The notes: generated from the sequence alone by a model not told the origin. Positions 8,919-21,732 are shown, numbered from the stretch's first letter. The stretch: DNA of 64,000 nt from JACNKJ01 sp964440095 (GCA_964440095.1 CAYTPZ010000006.1:1-64000); one strand, 5' to 3'. Numbers and translations: made by a program.

Positions 8919-9821
8919 CTAAGGCTGGATGTCCGCGAAAACGATCATACCGAGCGGATAGACTCCGTTGGCGGTCACTGACTGAACCACGTGATCATGT
9001 ATGGGATACAGACCCTCTTGATGCGGTACGAGTCGAAAAAGGGCCGTGCCGCCCGCGGGGATGGCGACAGTGTCCTTCACCCAAGGCACCGGCAAGGCCG
9101 TTCCGTCCCGCCAAAGGACATCGACGTGATAGCCGTGGAAGTGGATGCTATGCAGTCGCAGGCCTCCATTGACTGCATGAATGAGCAGATTATCGCCAAC
9201 TTGTCCGGTGATTGTGGCGCGGGCGTCGACAAGAGTGTCGGTTCCCGACAGCCCATTCACGGTGAAGTAACTGGGGAGGTAGCTCGTAGCGTCTATTGAC
9301 CCGCCCGAATCATGGGTCATCAACCAATCCTCGCTGAATTCGTCCAGGAGCCAAAGGAACTCGGCATCATGCTCCGACGAGGGATCGACGACTACGATTG
9401 GGCCCGCCAGGCCTAAGCCCTGATTGACCGGCGCAGCCACAGGATCTCGATAAAGCCAGCAACCCGCATCGGGAAAACTGAAAGTAAAGGTTTCAGATTC
9501 CCCGGGCGCCACGGAACTGTCCGCGCCGTCCCGGCCGACGACCTCGAAACCGTGATGGCTGCCATCTTGATTGTGGAGGGTCACTTGTAAATCGTCCCCC
9601 ACTTGAAGGCGGATCTCGGTGTTCGGGAGATTGGCCTGACCGAATTCGTTCAAGGAGAAGCAGAGGACCGGGAGGCTACGTTCATCAACGGTTTCCAGAA
9701 GACCATCCCGAACGTAGAGATCCAGGCTTACCGTCGAAGCCATAAGCCGAGATTCCATTGAAAACAGCATCAATAACCCCAGCCATAAGAAAATCTGTCG
9801 CGCAAAGCTATGGTGTTTCAT
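8919..9821 (-). CDS. secreted multicopper-oxidase/cupredoxin-domain protein lacking the type-1 Cys
   Basis: A protein of 300 residues with an N-terminal signal sequence (about 1-29) and two cupredoxin domains. The second domain shows HSIHFHG (H224, H227, H229), H267 and LYPIHDH (H275, H277), followed by GVYPLGM. The position normally filled by Cys in HCH is Asp (HDH), so a type-1 centre is not expected there. In the first domain only H89/H90 and a lone C121 are seen. It may bind copper, or work with the neighbouring oxidase-like protein. It starts 35 bp after the cusA-like stop, with GGAGGGAG as ribosome site, in the same operon. Confidence 0.8.
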   Translation of the reverse strand: MKHHSFARQIFLWLGLLMLFSMESRLMASTVSLDLYVRDGLLETVDERSLPVLCFSLNEFGQANLPNTEIRLQVGDDLQVTLHNQDGSHHGFEVVGRDGADSSVAPGESETFTFSFPDAGCWLYRDPVAAPVNQGLGLAGPIVVVDPSSEHDAEFLWLLDEFSEDWLMTHDSGGSIDATSYLPSYFTVNGLSGTDTLVDARATITGQVGDNLLIHAVNGGLRLHSIHFHGYHVDVLWRDGTALPVPWVKDTVAIPAGGTALFRLVPHQEGLYPIHDHVVQSVTANGVYPLGMIVFADIQP

Positions 9822-9855
9822 TCCAACTCCCTCCAGGGTAGCGATTCACTCCTAC

Positions 9856-13521
<3,666 letters not shown>

Positions 13522-13524
13522 GTC

Positions 13525-15174
13525 CTAGTGCATGTGCCCGGAGTGATCTTGCGCAGACGCCGGAGCGTCCTGGGTATCGTTCCCGGTCACGATGGTTTCC
13601 TCAAATGTGCCGCAGCGGTACATCTGCGAGCCGAAGTAGGGATTCTCAACGCCATCGCGCATCTGCAACCAGTCGGCACCTTTCCAGTCGAAGGCCATGG
13701 GACAGTGGTAAAGGTGCACGGGCACCTCGCCACTGGCGCCGAAAGATTCGGCCAAGCTGATCATGGCCATGGACAGGGGCTCGAAGGCTGCACGCCGGTC
13801 GACCAGTTTGCCTTCCTTGGCCGTTTTCTTGGCGGACTTCTGAATGCGCCTGAAAAGGCTTTCCCAGTTTTCCGATTCTTCCCCGTCAAGCAAGTCAGAC
13901 TGAATGCTGTCGAGCGACTTCAACACGGCATCAGCATCCCCGGTCTTATCCAGGGAGAGAGCCTCACTGAGTTCGAAGTAGGCTTGATAAAGAGCATCGA
14001 GACTGCTCAGGAAGGCGGACGGCGATGCGCCAGCCGCGCTCATCATGGAAGACTTGCCCTGGATCTGAAGTTCACTGTCGATCTTGAAGGCGCCCTCAGT
14101 GACAACTCTTTCGCCCTCTTCGAGACCCGCGAGCACGATGTAATTGTCACCGGCTCGAGGTCCAAGTTTGAGCTCACGCCCTTCGTAGTGCCCCGCCCCA
14201 AGATTTACATAGACGATAGCCCGGCGCCCGGTAAGCAAGGGCGCGCTACTGGGTATAAGCAGATGATCGGATTCACCTGTGTATTCCGCAGCAACTTCGC
14301 CACGCACAAATAATCCGGGCCGAAGCAGTCCGCTCGAATTGTCGGCTTCCACGCGCAGGCGTAGGCTGCGGCTGGCGCCATCGAAAACCGGATCAATGAA
14401 GGACACCTGACCCTCGAACTTTTCACCGGGCATGGCATCTGCTTCGAAGCTCACTCGCTGGCCTTTCGCCAGCCAGGGAAGGTCGCTTTCGTAAGCGTCC
14501 ATCTGCACCCAAACGCGGCTCAGATCGGCCACGGTGAAGAGCTCGCTGCCAAGCTTCACCCAATCGCCCTCGACCACGTTTTTTGTCAGAACAACACCCG
14601 CGCTTGGAGCGCGGAGTAGAATGAATTGGGAAACTTCGCCATTCTCTTCCAGGGAATCGATGTCGCGCTTATCCATACCCATGAGCAGAAGTTTCTCGCG
14701 CGCGATGTCTTCCACGTTCAGGGTCAAAGCCTGAAGAAATTCCTCCTGAGCCGCGATGAGATCGGGGCTATACAGTTCGACCAGGGGATCTCCCGCCTCC
14801 ACATTTTCACCGATGCTGTTCACATGCAGCTTCTGTATACGGCCTTCGGCCCAGGCGCTAAGGCGCGCCACACGGGTCTCGTCCATTTCGATCTTTCCGT
14901 GAAGGGGAAGTTCGATGCTCGCTCTTCCGCGACGAACGCGACTGCTTTCCAGGTCGGCCAGCTTCTCCGCTTGAGGGCTGAGACGAATTTCACGGGGACC
15001 CAGATCGGCGGATGCATCTTCGTTCACCTCGATGAGATCCATAGCGCAAAGCGGACAGGTCCCCGCCTCGGGCTGGCGAATTTGAGGATGCATGGAGCAG
15101 GTCCAGTCGACGGCCACGGCAAAAGTCGCGCTCAAAGCCAGCAATACCGCGCTGAGTATCATGACCTTGTTCAT
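13525..15174 (-). CDS. cusB: periplasmic membrane-fusion protein of metal efflux (CusB type)
   Basis: Adaptor between the RND pump and outer-membrane channel. After a signal peptide (1-21) comes a heavy-metal-binding domain (C26-S-M-H-P ... C40-P-L-C43). The barrel-sandwich, coiled-coil and beta-barrel domains span about 60-370 (SAWAEGRIQKL, GDWVKLGSELF, GARAGDN-like turns). The C-terminal ~160 residues match a DUF3347-type domain with HxYHCPMAFDWKGADW and a second Cys (MYRCGTF), ending in a His/Met-rich tail (HSGHMH). The multiple Met, Cys and His motifs suit Cu(I)/Ag(I) capture. Its ATG overlaps the TolC-like stop by 4 bp (ATGA). Confidence 0.93.
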   Translation of the reverse strand: MNKVMILSAVLLALSATFAVAVDWTCSMHPQIRQPEAGTCPLCAMDLIEVNEDASADLGPREIRLSPQAEKLADLESSRVRRGRASIELPLHGKIEMDETRVARLSAWAEGRIQKLHVNSIGENVEAGDPLVELYSPDLIAAQEEFLQALTLNVEDIAREKLLLMGMDKRDIDSLEENGEVSQFILLRAPSAGVVLTKNVVEGDWVKLGSELFTVADLSRVWVQMDAYESDLPWLAKGQRVSFEADAMPGEKFEGQVSFIDPVFDGASRSLRLRVEADNSSGLLRPGLFVRGEVAAEYTGESDHLLIPSSAPLLTGRRAIVYVNLGAGHYEGRELKLGPRAGDNYIVLAGLEEGERVVTEGAFKIDSELQIQGKSSMMSAAGASPSAFLSSLDALYQAYFELSEALSLDKTGDADAVLKSLDSIQSDLLDGEESENWESLFRRIQKSAKKTAKEGKLVDRRAAFEPLSMAMISLAESFGASGEVPVHLYHCPMAFDWKGADWLQMRDGVENPYFGSQMYRCGTFEETIVTGNDTQDAPASAQDHSGHMH

Positions 15175-16409
15175 TCTATGTCTCCATCGGTTTGGCCCGT
15201 GAGTCGAAGTATGGCGGCTCGAGCGATTTCACGATCGCGAAGCGCAGCCAATTCGGCGAGGCGGAGGTCTAGTAGTTCGAGACGGGCCCGCAGAAGATCA
15301 TCGAAGCTTGCGCGTCCGTGTCGGTAGTCGGATTTCTCTAGGGATAGTATTTCTTCGGCGGAAGGCAGAAGCCTGCTCTGATGCAGTTTCCATCTGCGGT
15401 CCGCCTCACGCCAGCGGGCGATCAGGGAATCCAGATCGGCCCCCAGAGTGAGCGATTTTTCTAGGTAACTCAGTTGGCTCAGGCGATGCAAAGCAGCCGC
15501 GGCCTGACGCTCCGCCCGTAGAGGCCCTCGCCAAATGGGAAGATTCACCGAGAGGGAAATCATCCAGGGATCGCGGCCATTGTCTTCGGCTGCCGATGCT
15601 TCCAATTCGCCGGTCACTATGGTGCTTAGGGACAGTGTCAAGTCGGGCAAACCGTTTTTACTCGCGGCCTCGAGCATCTTGTCGCGAGAAGCGATTTCGT
15701 GATGCATGGCACCGAGCCCGGCATTTCCATCGGCGGTAAGAGATTCGGGAAGAGGACGATGGGGAATGTGCGTGGCAAGTTCCGGGAGCGCTTCAGCGGT
15801 TCTATCCAGCAAAGAGGCAAGCGCAAACAACTCAACTTCGCGTGCGTCTTCCAAGGTGGAGAGCCGTTCCTCTTCCCGCGCAATTTCCATTCGCAGACGC
15901 AAGAGATCAGCACGACGTGACTTAGAGGTGCTCACCTTTCGCTCGGTGACCTTCTCAAGCCCAAGAAGCAGATCCAAATCTTCCCGCGCCGTTTCGGCGG
16001 CTGCAGCCAGATGAGCCTGACGCAAATACCCTCTCTCAATTTCAAATCGAAGATCCAAAGCTGCCGCGCGAAGTCGCTCCGCCTCGGCAGCGGATTTGAA
16101 ATTCGCTGCCTCTCTGGCCAAGCCAAGCTTGCCGCCGAGGGGCAGACTTTGTGAGAGGGTGAACTTCTCCTCTTGAGGACCCAGGCGCGTCTCTACTGAA
16201 GAGGAGTAATGGCCCCAACTCAGCTTGGGATCTGGAAGCGAACCGGCGCTGGCCGCTGTTGACTCTGCAGCCTGCAAGGAAACCCGGGCCACCTCCAAGC
16301 GCGGACTCAGCTGAGCGGCGAGCTTCTGAAGCTCCTCGAGACTGAGGGGCTCGGCAGTGGCAGAAAGGGCCAGTAGCAGTAGAAGGATGAGTTTTCTCAT
16401 GCCTTCCAT
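15171..16409 (-). CDS. outer-membrane efflux channel (TolC/CusC family)
   Basis: Outer-membrane factor of the tripartite metal pump. It has a short signal peptide (LILLLLLALSATA) and two long alpha-helical, coiled-coil-prone repeats rich in Ala, Leu, Arg and Glu, as in the TolC family (LSLEELQKLA at the N terminus, LPDPKLSWG, LSLSVNLPIW). Two starts are possible: the first ATG at 16407-16409, or the ATG at 16398-16400, which gives a tidier signal peptide. A -24/-12-like element sits directly upstream. It is the first gene of the five-gene operon TolC-CusB-CusA-two cupredoxins. Confidence 0.88.
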   Translation of the reverse strand: MEGMRKLILLLLLALSATAEPLSLEELQKLAAQLSPRLEVARVSLQAAESTAASAGSLPDPKLSWGHYSSSVETRLGPQEEKFTLSQSLPLGGKLGLAREAANFKSAAEAERLRAAALDLRFEIERGYLRQAHLAAAAETAREDLDLLLGLEKVTERKVSTSKSRRADLLRLRMEIAREEERLSTLEDAREVELFALASLLDRTAEALPELATHIPHRPLPESLTADGNAGLGAMHHEIASRDKMLEAASKNGLPDLTLSLSTIVTGELEASAAEDNGRDPWMISLSVNLPIWRGPLRAERQAAAALHRLSQLSYLEKSLTLGADLDSLIARWREADRRWKLHQSRLLPSAEEILSLEKSDYRHGRASFDDLLRARLELLDLRLAELAALRDREIARAAILRLTGQTDGDIE

Positions 16410-16412
16410 AAC

Positions 16413-16427
16413 GCAATGGCCAGGCCA
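16413..16427 (-). promoter_or_regulatory. candidate sigma-54 (-24/-12) promoter of the metal efflux operon
   Basis: Minus strand: TGGCCTGGCCATTGC, matching TGGC-N7-TTGC with the invariant GG and GC at the right spacing. The gene before it encodes a sigma-54 activator. The predicted start (~16401) lies at the second possible ATG of the channel gene, so the mRNA would be nearly leaderless from that start. This is a weakness of the call. Confidence 0.4.
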
Positions 16428-16516
16428 AGATACGGAATTCTACGACTCCGCGCAATTCACATTATATCAACGCGTTAGGGGATTCGCCGACTCTGGCCTC
16501 GGTATGAAAGTGAAAA

Positions 16517-16547
16517 TATCTTTCAATCAGGGGGAAGTATCTTTCAA
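16517..16547 (-). promoter_or_regulatory. direct repeats, candidate activator sites
   Basis: Two copies of TTGAAAGATA (minus strand, 16538-16547 and 16517-16526) lie exactly 21 bp apart, two helical turns. One is inside the last codons of the response-regulator gene and one just past its stop. They lie about 90-130 bp upstream of the -24/-12 element, a normal distance for enhancer sites. Confidence 0.45.
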
Positions 16548-17852
16548 GTCATATTCGCGGATCTTCTTGCGCAGTGTGGGCCGACTCACACCCAGTATCT
16601 CGCAGGCTCGCCCGAAATTCCAAGCGACTTCGTTCAGCACACGGTCAATATGCCGAGCCTCCACGTCCTTGAGACTGAGCAAGGCCGCAGCACTGCTCTG
16701 CAAATCTTCCAGTACTTCCATTTGAAGCACTTCGCTGGTAGTGGCCATGACTCCGGCTAAGACGCGGTTTTCCAATTCACGCACATTGCCGGGCCAGTTG
16801 TGAGCCAGCAGCCTTTCGATGAGGTTCTCCGGCACGCGATGAACGTGACGATGAAGCTGCCGATTGAAGCGCGAAAGGAAGTGCTCGACGAGTAGCGGAA
16901 TATCTTCTCGGCGCTCACGAAGTGGCGGCACCCTAATCTCCAACACGCGCAAGCGGAAGTAGAGATCCTCTCGGAACTCGCCCGCCGCAACCATGGCTTC
17001 CAGATCGCGATGGGTGGCCACTACAAGCGTTGCACGGAATGGATAAGCGCGGCCACCTCCCACTCGTTCGAACTCTCGTTCCTGGACGACTCGCAGAAGT
17101 TTCGCCTGAAGCTCTAAGGACAGATCCCCGATCTCATCGAGAAAGAGAAGGCCCGGCCCGGCGAGCTCCAAGCGACCAAGGCGTCGCTGCGATGCGCCTG
17201 TAAAAGCACCGCGTTCGTGTCCGAAGAGTTCGCTTTCCAAAAGGGTTGGAACCAGGGCGCTGCAGTTCACGGCAACGAAGGGTTCATCAGGTGCCAAGTT
17301 TCGATGAATGGCCCGCGCCACCAGTTCCTTGCCCGTGCCGCTCTCTCCGCGAATGAGCACACCCGCGCTGCCGCGGCTGGCGCGACCGATGGCCTTGTGA
17401 AGTTCCAGCACTGCACGGCTGCGACCGACGATACGATGGGGATCATCCCCCGCCGCACTTTCGGATTCCAGGGTGGAGCGTTGCTCTTCAACCAGCTGCG
17501 CCAGCGCACGATCGAGCACGCGATCCAGTTCGTCGGCTCCCACCGGCTTGTGCACATAATCGAATGCGCCCAGGCGAATGGCCTCGCTGGCGCGTTCCAT
17601 ATCCTGATGCCCCGTGATCATGATCACCTTGGCGCCGCCGGCCTTACCCTCGTGTTCGCGAAGCAGGTCCATGCCTTCCCCGTCGGGCAGCATGAGATCG
17701 AGAATCACCAGGTCGGGATCCTCAGTCTCCCAAAGCTCTCGGCCATCGGCGAGATTGCCCGCCAAGTGCACACCCAATCCTCGCCCTTTAAGGTGAAGTT
17801 CCAGGCTGCGGCGCACGGCGGCATCGTCATCGATAATTAGGATCTCCGGCAT
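16527..17852 (-). CDS. sigma-54-dependent response regulator (NtrC family)
   Basis: A transcription activator of 441 residues. The receiver domain covers 1-120 with phospho-acceptor D52 and K102. The AAA+ domain covers about 140-370 with Walker A GESGTGKE (169-176), the sigma-54 contact loop GAFTGA (215-220) and Walker B LLFLDE (235-240). A Fis-type helix-turn-helix lies at about 400-440 (ACEILGVSRPTLRKKI). It lies between the cognate kinase gene (54-bp gap) and the metal efflux operon (118-bp gap), all in one direction. It most likely activates that operon, by analogy with metal-responsive systems such as ZraSR; the signal is inferred. Confidence 0.93.
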   Translation of the reverse strand: MPEILIIDDDAAVRRSLELHLKGRGLGVHLAGNLADGRELWETEDPDLVILDLMLPDGEGMDLLREHEGKAGGAKVIMITGHQDMERASEAIRLGAFDYVHKPVGADELDRVLDRALAQLVEEQRSTLESESAAGDDPHRIVGRSRAVLELHKAIGRASRGSAGVLIRGESGTGKELVARAIHRNLAPDEPFVAVNCSALVPTLLESELFGHERGAFTGASQRRLGRLELAGPGLLFLDEIGDLSLELQAKLLRVVQEREFERVGGGRAYPFRATLVVATHRDLEAMVAAGEFREDLYFRLRVLEIRVPPLRERREDIPLLVEHFLSRFNRQLHRHVHRVPENLIERLLAHNWPGNVRELENRVLAGVMATTSEVLQMEVLEDLQSSAAALLSLKDVEARHIDRVLNEVAWNFGRACEILGVSRPTLRKKIREYDLKDTSP

Positions 17853-17905
17853 GCAAGAAACTTACACCCATCGACCCACTATTGTAAGGATTTTTCCATT
17901 CGGAA

Positions 17906-19651
17906 TTATCGAGTAAGGGGAAGGATGATCCGGGCCACCGTGCCGCGGCCTTCATCGCTTTGAACTTCCAGACGCCCGCCGTGCGCTTCCACGCATTTGC
18001 GGGCGTTGCTCATTCCAAGGCCCGTGCCATCCTCGCGCGTGGTGTAAAACGGATCGAATAGTCGCTGCTTCTCACGCTCGCTCATGCCGCGGCCCTGGTC
18101 GACCACTTCCAATATGACTCGCTCGCTTTCGGTGCTGGCGGACAAGCGCACCTGCGCTCCAGACTTAGAGGCCTGCACCGCGTTGGCGGTCAGATTCACA
18201 AGTGCACGCAAAAGGATTTCGCTGTCGCCATCGAATTTGGCGCCACCGTCTTCGACGCGTAACTCAACTCCCGCTTCGCTGGCTTCCGCCTGCACTTGTT
18301 CGGCGCACTGAACTAGCAGCTCATGCAGATCGAGTGACTGCCGCCTGAGCTCCAGCGGGCGGCTGTAGTCAAGCAGCTCATCGAGCATACGCTCCAGGCG
18401 ATCGCCTTGAGCGCGCGCAATGGCGAGTTGCTCGCGCTCGATCTCGCTAAGATCCTCCCGCCGCGCCAGGGCGCCGAGATTCATTTTCAAAGCCGATAGC
18501 GGATTGCGCATTTCGTGTACCACACCCGCGGCCAGGCGCCCCACGGCGGCCAAGCGTTCGGCTTGGAGCAGTTCGCGTTCGTGGCGGGAGAGGTCGTCGA
18601 CCATGGTGTTGAATGCAGCGGACAAGCGGCCGAGTTCATTGCGACCTTCGGGCAGCTTCGGTGGAGACAAATCACCGGCCGCCACACGACCACTGGCCGC
18701 AGTCAATCGATTCACCGGACGCGCCAGACCACGCGAGAGGAAGGCGCTGAGGGAAAGGGCGCCCAACAATGCGACCAGGGCCAAGGCCAAGGTCTGCCGG
18801 GCCATGGCAGATAAAGGCGCGAAGGCTTCGGCCGAGTGGATCTCGGCCATGAGTGCCCAGCGCTGACGAGGCATCCACACATAAGCGCCCAGAACTTCGT
18901 CGCCGAGAAATCCCATGTAGAGTTCTGAGCCCGTGGCCCCGGCCAAACATGCGTGTACGCCGGGCGTTGGCATCTTGTGGGTGAACTCGGGTGGGTGATT
19001 CATATGGCGCGATGGCGAGAGCATGAGGGTGTCGGCGTCCACGAGATAGGTTTCACCGGTCCGACCCAGGCCCGTGGTGTCGGCGAGTATGGGATAGAGC
19101 GTCTCGGCCGGGTGCATCACCGCCAGCAAAAGCCCTGGGTGACCCTCGGCCAGTTGCAGGGGCGCAGACAAATGCGCGATGGGCGTGCCTAGCGGACCCG
19201 CCGCCACGGCGCCGAGACTGGGCGCATCACTGGCCAGAGCCAGGGTAAGTTCATCATCTGAAGGAAGTGGACAATCGGCGTGTCGCGATCCTGTTTCCGA
19301 AAGGATGTGGCCGGCCCCATCCATCACCAGCATGCGACGGTAGGCGCCCTCGCGACCGAGGTGTGGGCGCATGAGATTTTCGAGATCCGCCTCTCCGTCG
19401 GCCAGATCGCGTTCGATGAGCAGAGCCAACTGACCCAGGTCGTCCATACGTTCGTCGAACCAAGCGTCCAGCCGCGCTCCCCGCTCGCGCGCCATGTCTT
19501 CCAGGCGCTGCATGGCCGATTCGCGCAGAGCGCTGCGCGCCTGCCGATAGGCAGCCACACCCACGGCACTCACCATGAGGAGACTGAGCAGGGCCAGAGT
19601 GACGAAAAGCTTCCGGCCAAAAGGGCCGATGAGTGGCGGGCGATTGGACAT
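17906..19651 (-). CDS. membrane sensor histidine kinase
   Basis: Two-component sensor kinase of 581 residues. Transmembrane helices at about 13-33 and 285-307 flank an extracytoplasmic sensing domain of ~250 residues that looks like a Cache/PAS-like fold (MLVMDGAGHIL, GRTGETYLVD). A HAMP linker (about 308-360) follows, then a HisKA dimerisation domain with phospho-acceptor H379 (GVVHEMRNPLSAL) and an HATPase domain with GxGLGMSN near 545. It is the partner of the NtrC-type regulator immediately downstream. The position suggests it detects periplasmic metal, but no obvious metal-binding cluster is visible in the sensing domain. Confidence 0.92.
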   Translation of the reverse strand: MSNRPPLIGPFGRKLFVTLALLSLLMVSAVGVAAYRQARSALRESAMQRLEDMARERGARLDAWFDERMDDLGQLALLIERDLADGEADLENLMRPHLGREGAYRRMLVMDGAGHILSETGSRHADCPLPSDDELTLALASDAPSLGAVAAGPLGTPIAHLSAPLQLAEGHPGLLLAVMHPAETLYPILADTTGLGRTGETYLVDADTLMLSPSRHMNHPPEFTHKMPTPGVHACLAGATGSELYMGFLGDEVLGAYVWMPRQRWALMAEIHSAEAFAPLSAMARQTLALALVALLGALSLSAFLSRGLARPVNRLTAASGRVAAGDLSPPKLPEGRNELGRLSAAFNTMVDDLSRHERELLQAERLAAVGRLAAGVVHEMRNPLSALKMNLGALARREDLSEIEREQLAIARAQGDRLERMLDELLDYSRPLELRRQSLDLHELLVQCAEQVQAEASEAGVELRVEDGGAKFDGDSEILLRALVNLTANAVQASKSGAQVRLSASTESERVILEVVDQGRGMSEREKQRLFDPFYTTREDGTGLGMSNARKCVEAHGGRLEVQSDEGRGTVARIILPLTR

Positions 19652-19695
19652 GCTGGGATTATCCTCGGCGGGGTGGGGAAGTCCAGCGGGAAAGC

Positions 19696-20217
19696 TCAGT
19701 AAAGGCTTTTAACCCTGCTCCAATGGGACTCAGTCACAGCCGTGGGGCAGCCGGCCTCATAGGCAATCAGGCCGGTCAATTCGTTGGGAACCTCACCGCC
19801 CAGGCCAAGCATGGTCCAGTTGATGGGCAATAGTCCGCAAGGGCATTCGAAATCCATATGCACGGTAAGCCAGAAGGGTCCACTATCGCCGGAGACCATG
19901 TGCGATCCGATATCATCGGTGGGATGCCACCAACGCCCCACATTGGGCGTGCTGTTGTCGAAGGCATAGAGCCAGAAGTTGGAAGCGCCGCTGTCGTCGT
20001 ATCCCCCGGCCAGCACGCTAACGCAGGGATGGAAGGCGAAGATGAGTTCATCAAGTACGGCACCGTCGGCACTGCCGTTGCCCACTTCGAAATTGAAGGT
20101 CACGGTCTCGCCGTTCTCCACGGTCCAGGGCCCCAGGAAGGTGATGAAGGATCCACTGATGTCGGCGACCGCTGTGGTGGCCATGAAGATTAATGACAGT
20201 ACAAAAACCCGAAGCAT
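19696..20217 (-). CDS. small secreted protein with WSxxKxLY C-terminal tail
   Basis: I do not recognise this 173-residue protein. It has a clear signal peptide (1-18) and AGGAAGG before the ATG. The mature part is predicted beta-rich, with three Cys pairs or singles (FHPCVS, FECPCG, EAGCPT). The last residues, TESHWSRVKSLY, closely match the end of another unrelated secreted protein at 31838-32443 (TQEGTWSEIKALY). The tail may be a sorting or anchoring signal distinct from the PNPF type. The gene lies between a polytopic membrane protein and the sensor kinase, in the same direction, and could be co-transcribed with either. Confidence 0.75.
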   Translation of the reverse strand: MLRVFVLSLIFMATTAVADISGSFITFLGPWTVENGETVTFNFEVGNGSADGAVLDELIFAFHPCVSVLAGGYDDSGASNFWLYAFDNSTPNVGRWWHPTDDIGSHMVSGDSGPFWLTVHMDFECPCGLLPINWTMLGLGGEVPNELTGLIAYEAGCPTAVTESHWSRVKSLY

Positions 20218-20233
20218 CGAAGCACCTTCCTGC

Positions 20234-20261
20234 GGTCAGCGGTCAGCGGTCAGCGGTCGGG
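20234..20261. repeat. heptanucleotide tandem repeat
   Basis: Three exact copies of GGTCAGC plus a degenerate fourth. Read on the minus strand it is CCGCTGA repeated, and the TGA stop of the membrane-protein gene is the first repeat unit, so repeat length could affect the 3' end of that gene. Confidence 0.8.
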
Positions 20262-21434
20262 GGCAAAGATTCGAAAGCGGCGGGCGAGTAGCAATATCAG
20301 GATAAACATCATAAAATAAAAGAGTTGCACGGGAAACGCCGCCGAATAGGCGGCCGGATCCAAGAGGTTCAAGGCCAGAAGCCCGGCGGCTGGAACGATC
20401 CAGCAGCCGTCACCCGCGCGCAGCCAGCGCCCCCACTGCTGCAGAACCGCCAGGCCCGGCAGGATCACGGCCGCCGAGGCCAGCAGCACCAGGCGCTGCA
20501 CGTTGGAAGCCAGCAAAATCTGCGCATAGGCCAAAATGAAAAGCGGAAGGAAGCGCAGAAAGATCTCGCGCGGGCGCCTGAGCACGAAAAAGGGAATCAG
20601 CAGAACCAGCGGTCCCCAGCTCCAGATGCTCATTTCCTTGAGATTGAGCAAGCTCGGAGCGGTGAGCCGTTGCAATCCGTGCTCGCGCCAGAGGTAGGCC
20701 AGGTCAAAATCCGAAACACCGTGGTGTACCGCACGAAGATTCTCGGGAAGCGAGGCGAGATAGCTCGCATCACCGTTGCCCATGGGAATTGCGTTTCGAA
20801 TTGCGATGAGCAGGGCCAGCGCGGGCAAGGTGTAGAGAATGGACTGCAGCAAAAGCCGGCCGTCCCAGAGTCGCCGCGCACGCAAGGTATAGAGCAGCGG
20901 CGCCACGAAGATGATGGACTCCTTCACCAGCACACCGATGGTAAGCAGGGCCGCCGCCCAGAGAATGCGTCGCTCGAGGGTGAGCAGAATCACTGCACCC
21001 ACCATGCCCAGGGCCGCGGCATCACTGAGCCAGAAGTGCATCAGGTTGTATTTGGTCGCCCATCCCAGGGAAAAGAAAAGCAGCATGCCAGCGGTGGAAA
21101 GCTGCGGAGAAAAGCCATAACGACGGGCCGCATAGTAGAGCATGAGCCCGGCTGCGATGATTCCCAGTGCTGCGATTATCAGGAAACTGTCGCGATGCTC
21201 CAATGGCGATACGCTTACAATCCAAGGTATGCCTACTCGCCAACAGAAGGGCGCTACTCGGAAATCGAAGACAGCGCCATCGGCCATGTGAATGTACTTA
21301 TGATGATCCCAGGGGCGCTCGAAATTGGGATGCCCCGCCTCCAGCATATCGCTACGGGCCATAAGCCCGATGACCGCCAGCAATGCCAGGGCGGCCACGA
21401 GCAGACGTTCACGCCAAGCGGACCGGTCAGTCAT
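20250..21434 (-). CDS. polytopic membrane protein, possibly GT-C-like glycosyltransferase
   Basis: A protein of 394 residues with about ten hydrophobic segments. An early acidic/His loop (HPNFERPWDHHKYIHMA, about 34-50) follows the first helix, a place where GT-C-type glycosyltransferases carry catalytic Asp residues. A middle LTIGVLVKES motif recalls lipid-linked-sugar transferases of the DUF2029/ArnT kind. The family assignment is weak, and it could instead be an unrelated transporter. The start overlaps the preceding small gene by 8 bp, so the pair is coupled. Its stop lies in a heptanucleotide repeat. Confidence 0.7.
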   Translation of the reverse strand: MTDRSAWRERLLVAALALLAVIGLMARSDMLEAGHPNFERPWDHHKYIHMADGAVFDFRVAPFCWRVGIPWIVSVSPLEHRDSFLIIAALGIIAAGLMLYYAARRYGFSPQLSTAGMLLFFSLGWATKYNLMHFWLSDAAALGMVGAVILLTLERRILWAAALLTIGVLVKESIIFVAPLLYTLRARRLWDGRLLLQSILYTLPALALLIAIRNAIPMGNGDASYLASLPENLRAVHHGVSDFDLAYLWREHGLQRLTAPSLLNLKEMSIWSWGPLVLLIPFFVLRRPREIFLRFLPLFILAYAQILLASNVQRLVLLASAAVILPGLAVLQQWGRWLRAGDGCWIVPAAGLLALNLLDPAAYSAAFPVQLFYFMMFILILLLARRFRIFAPDR

Positions 21435-21732
21435 AGTAGTCCACCTTGCAGCCGCATCCGTCCCACATGCGCTCGTAGATATCGATGCGCCGTTTCAGGA
21501 ATGCATTCAGATCGGGCTCGCCAGGAAAAAGTCGCAGGATGATTTCACCCTTGTCGCTAATCTCGCGGGCGAGCAGTTCATCGCCCAGGCTACGAATCTC
21601 GATCTTGTGGTCCAATGCGGACTCAACGCTGCGCAGCGGCCGGCTTGCTGCGGCCACCCCATCCCACTCCTCGGGGCTCACAATGCGGTGTCCCGCGCGG
21701 GAATCGGCGAAAATAGATTGGGTGTCGGGCAT
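21427..21732 (-). CDS. small hypothetical protein
   Basis: A 101-residue soluble protein not recognised from any family. A good ribosome site (GGGGGAGG) precedes the ATG. It is acidic and charged, with a C-terminal tail DGCGCKVDYYD that holds two Cys residues. Overlap of 8 bp with the downstream membrane-protein gene suggests co-translation and a shared function. Longer open frames on the plus strand here are judged to be shadows, because they lack ribosome sites. Confidence 0.6.
   Translation of the reverse strand: MPDTQSIFADSRAGHRIVSPEEWDGVAAASRPLRSVESALDHKIEIRSLGDELLAREISDKGEIILRLFPGEPDLNAFLKRRIDIYERMWDGCGCKVDYYD

Noticed and set aside
20325..21542. 405-codon plus-strand frame opposite the membrane-protein gene
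   Set aside because: Gln/Arg-rich antisense shadow; the opposite strand has clear transmembrane helices and a coupled upstream gene.
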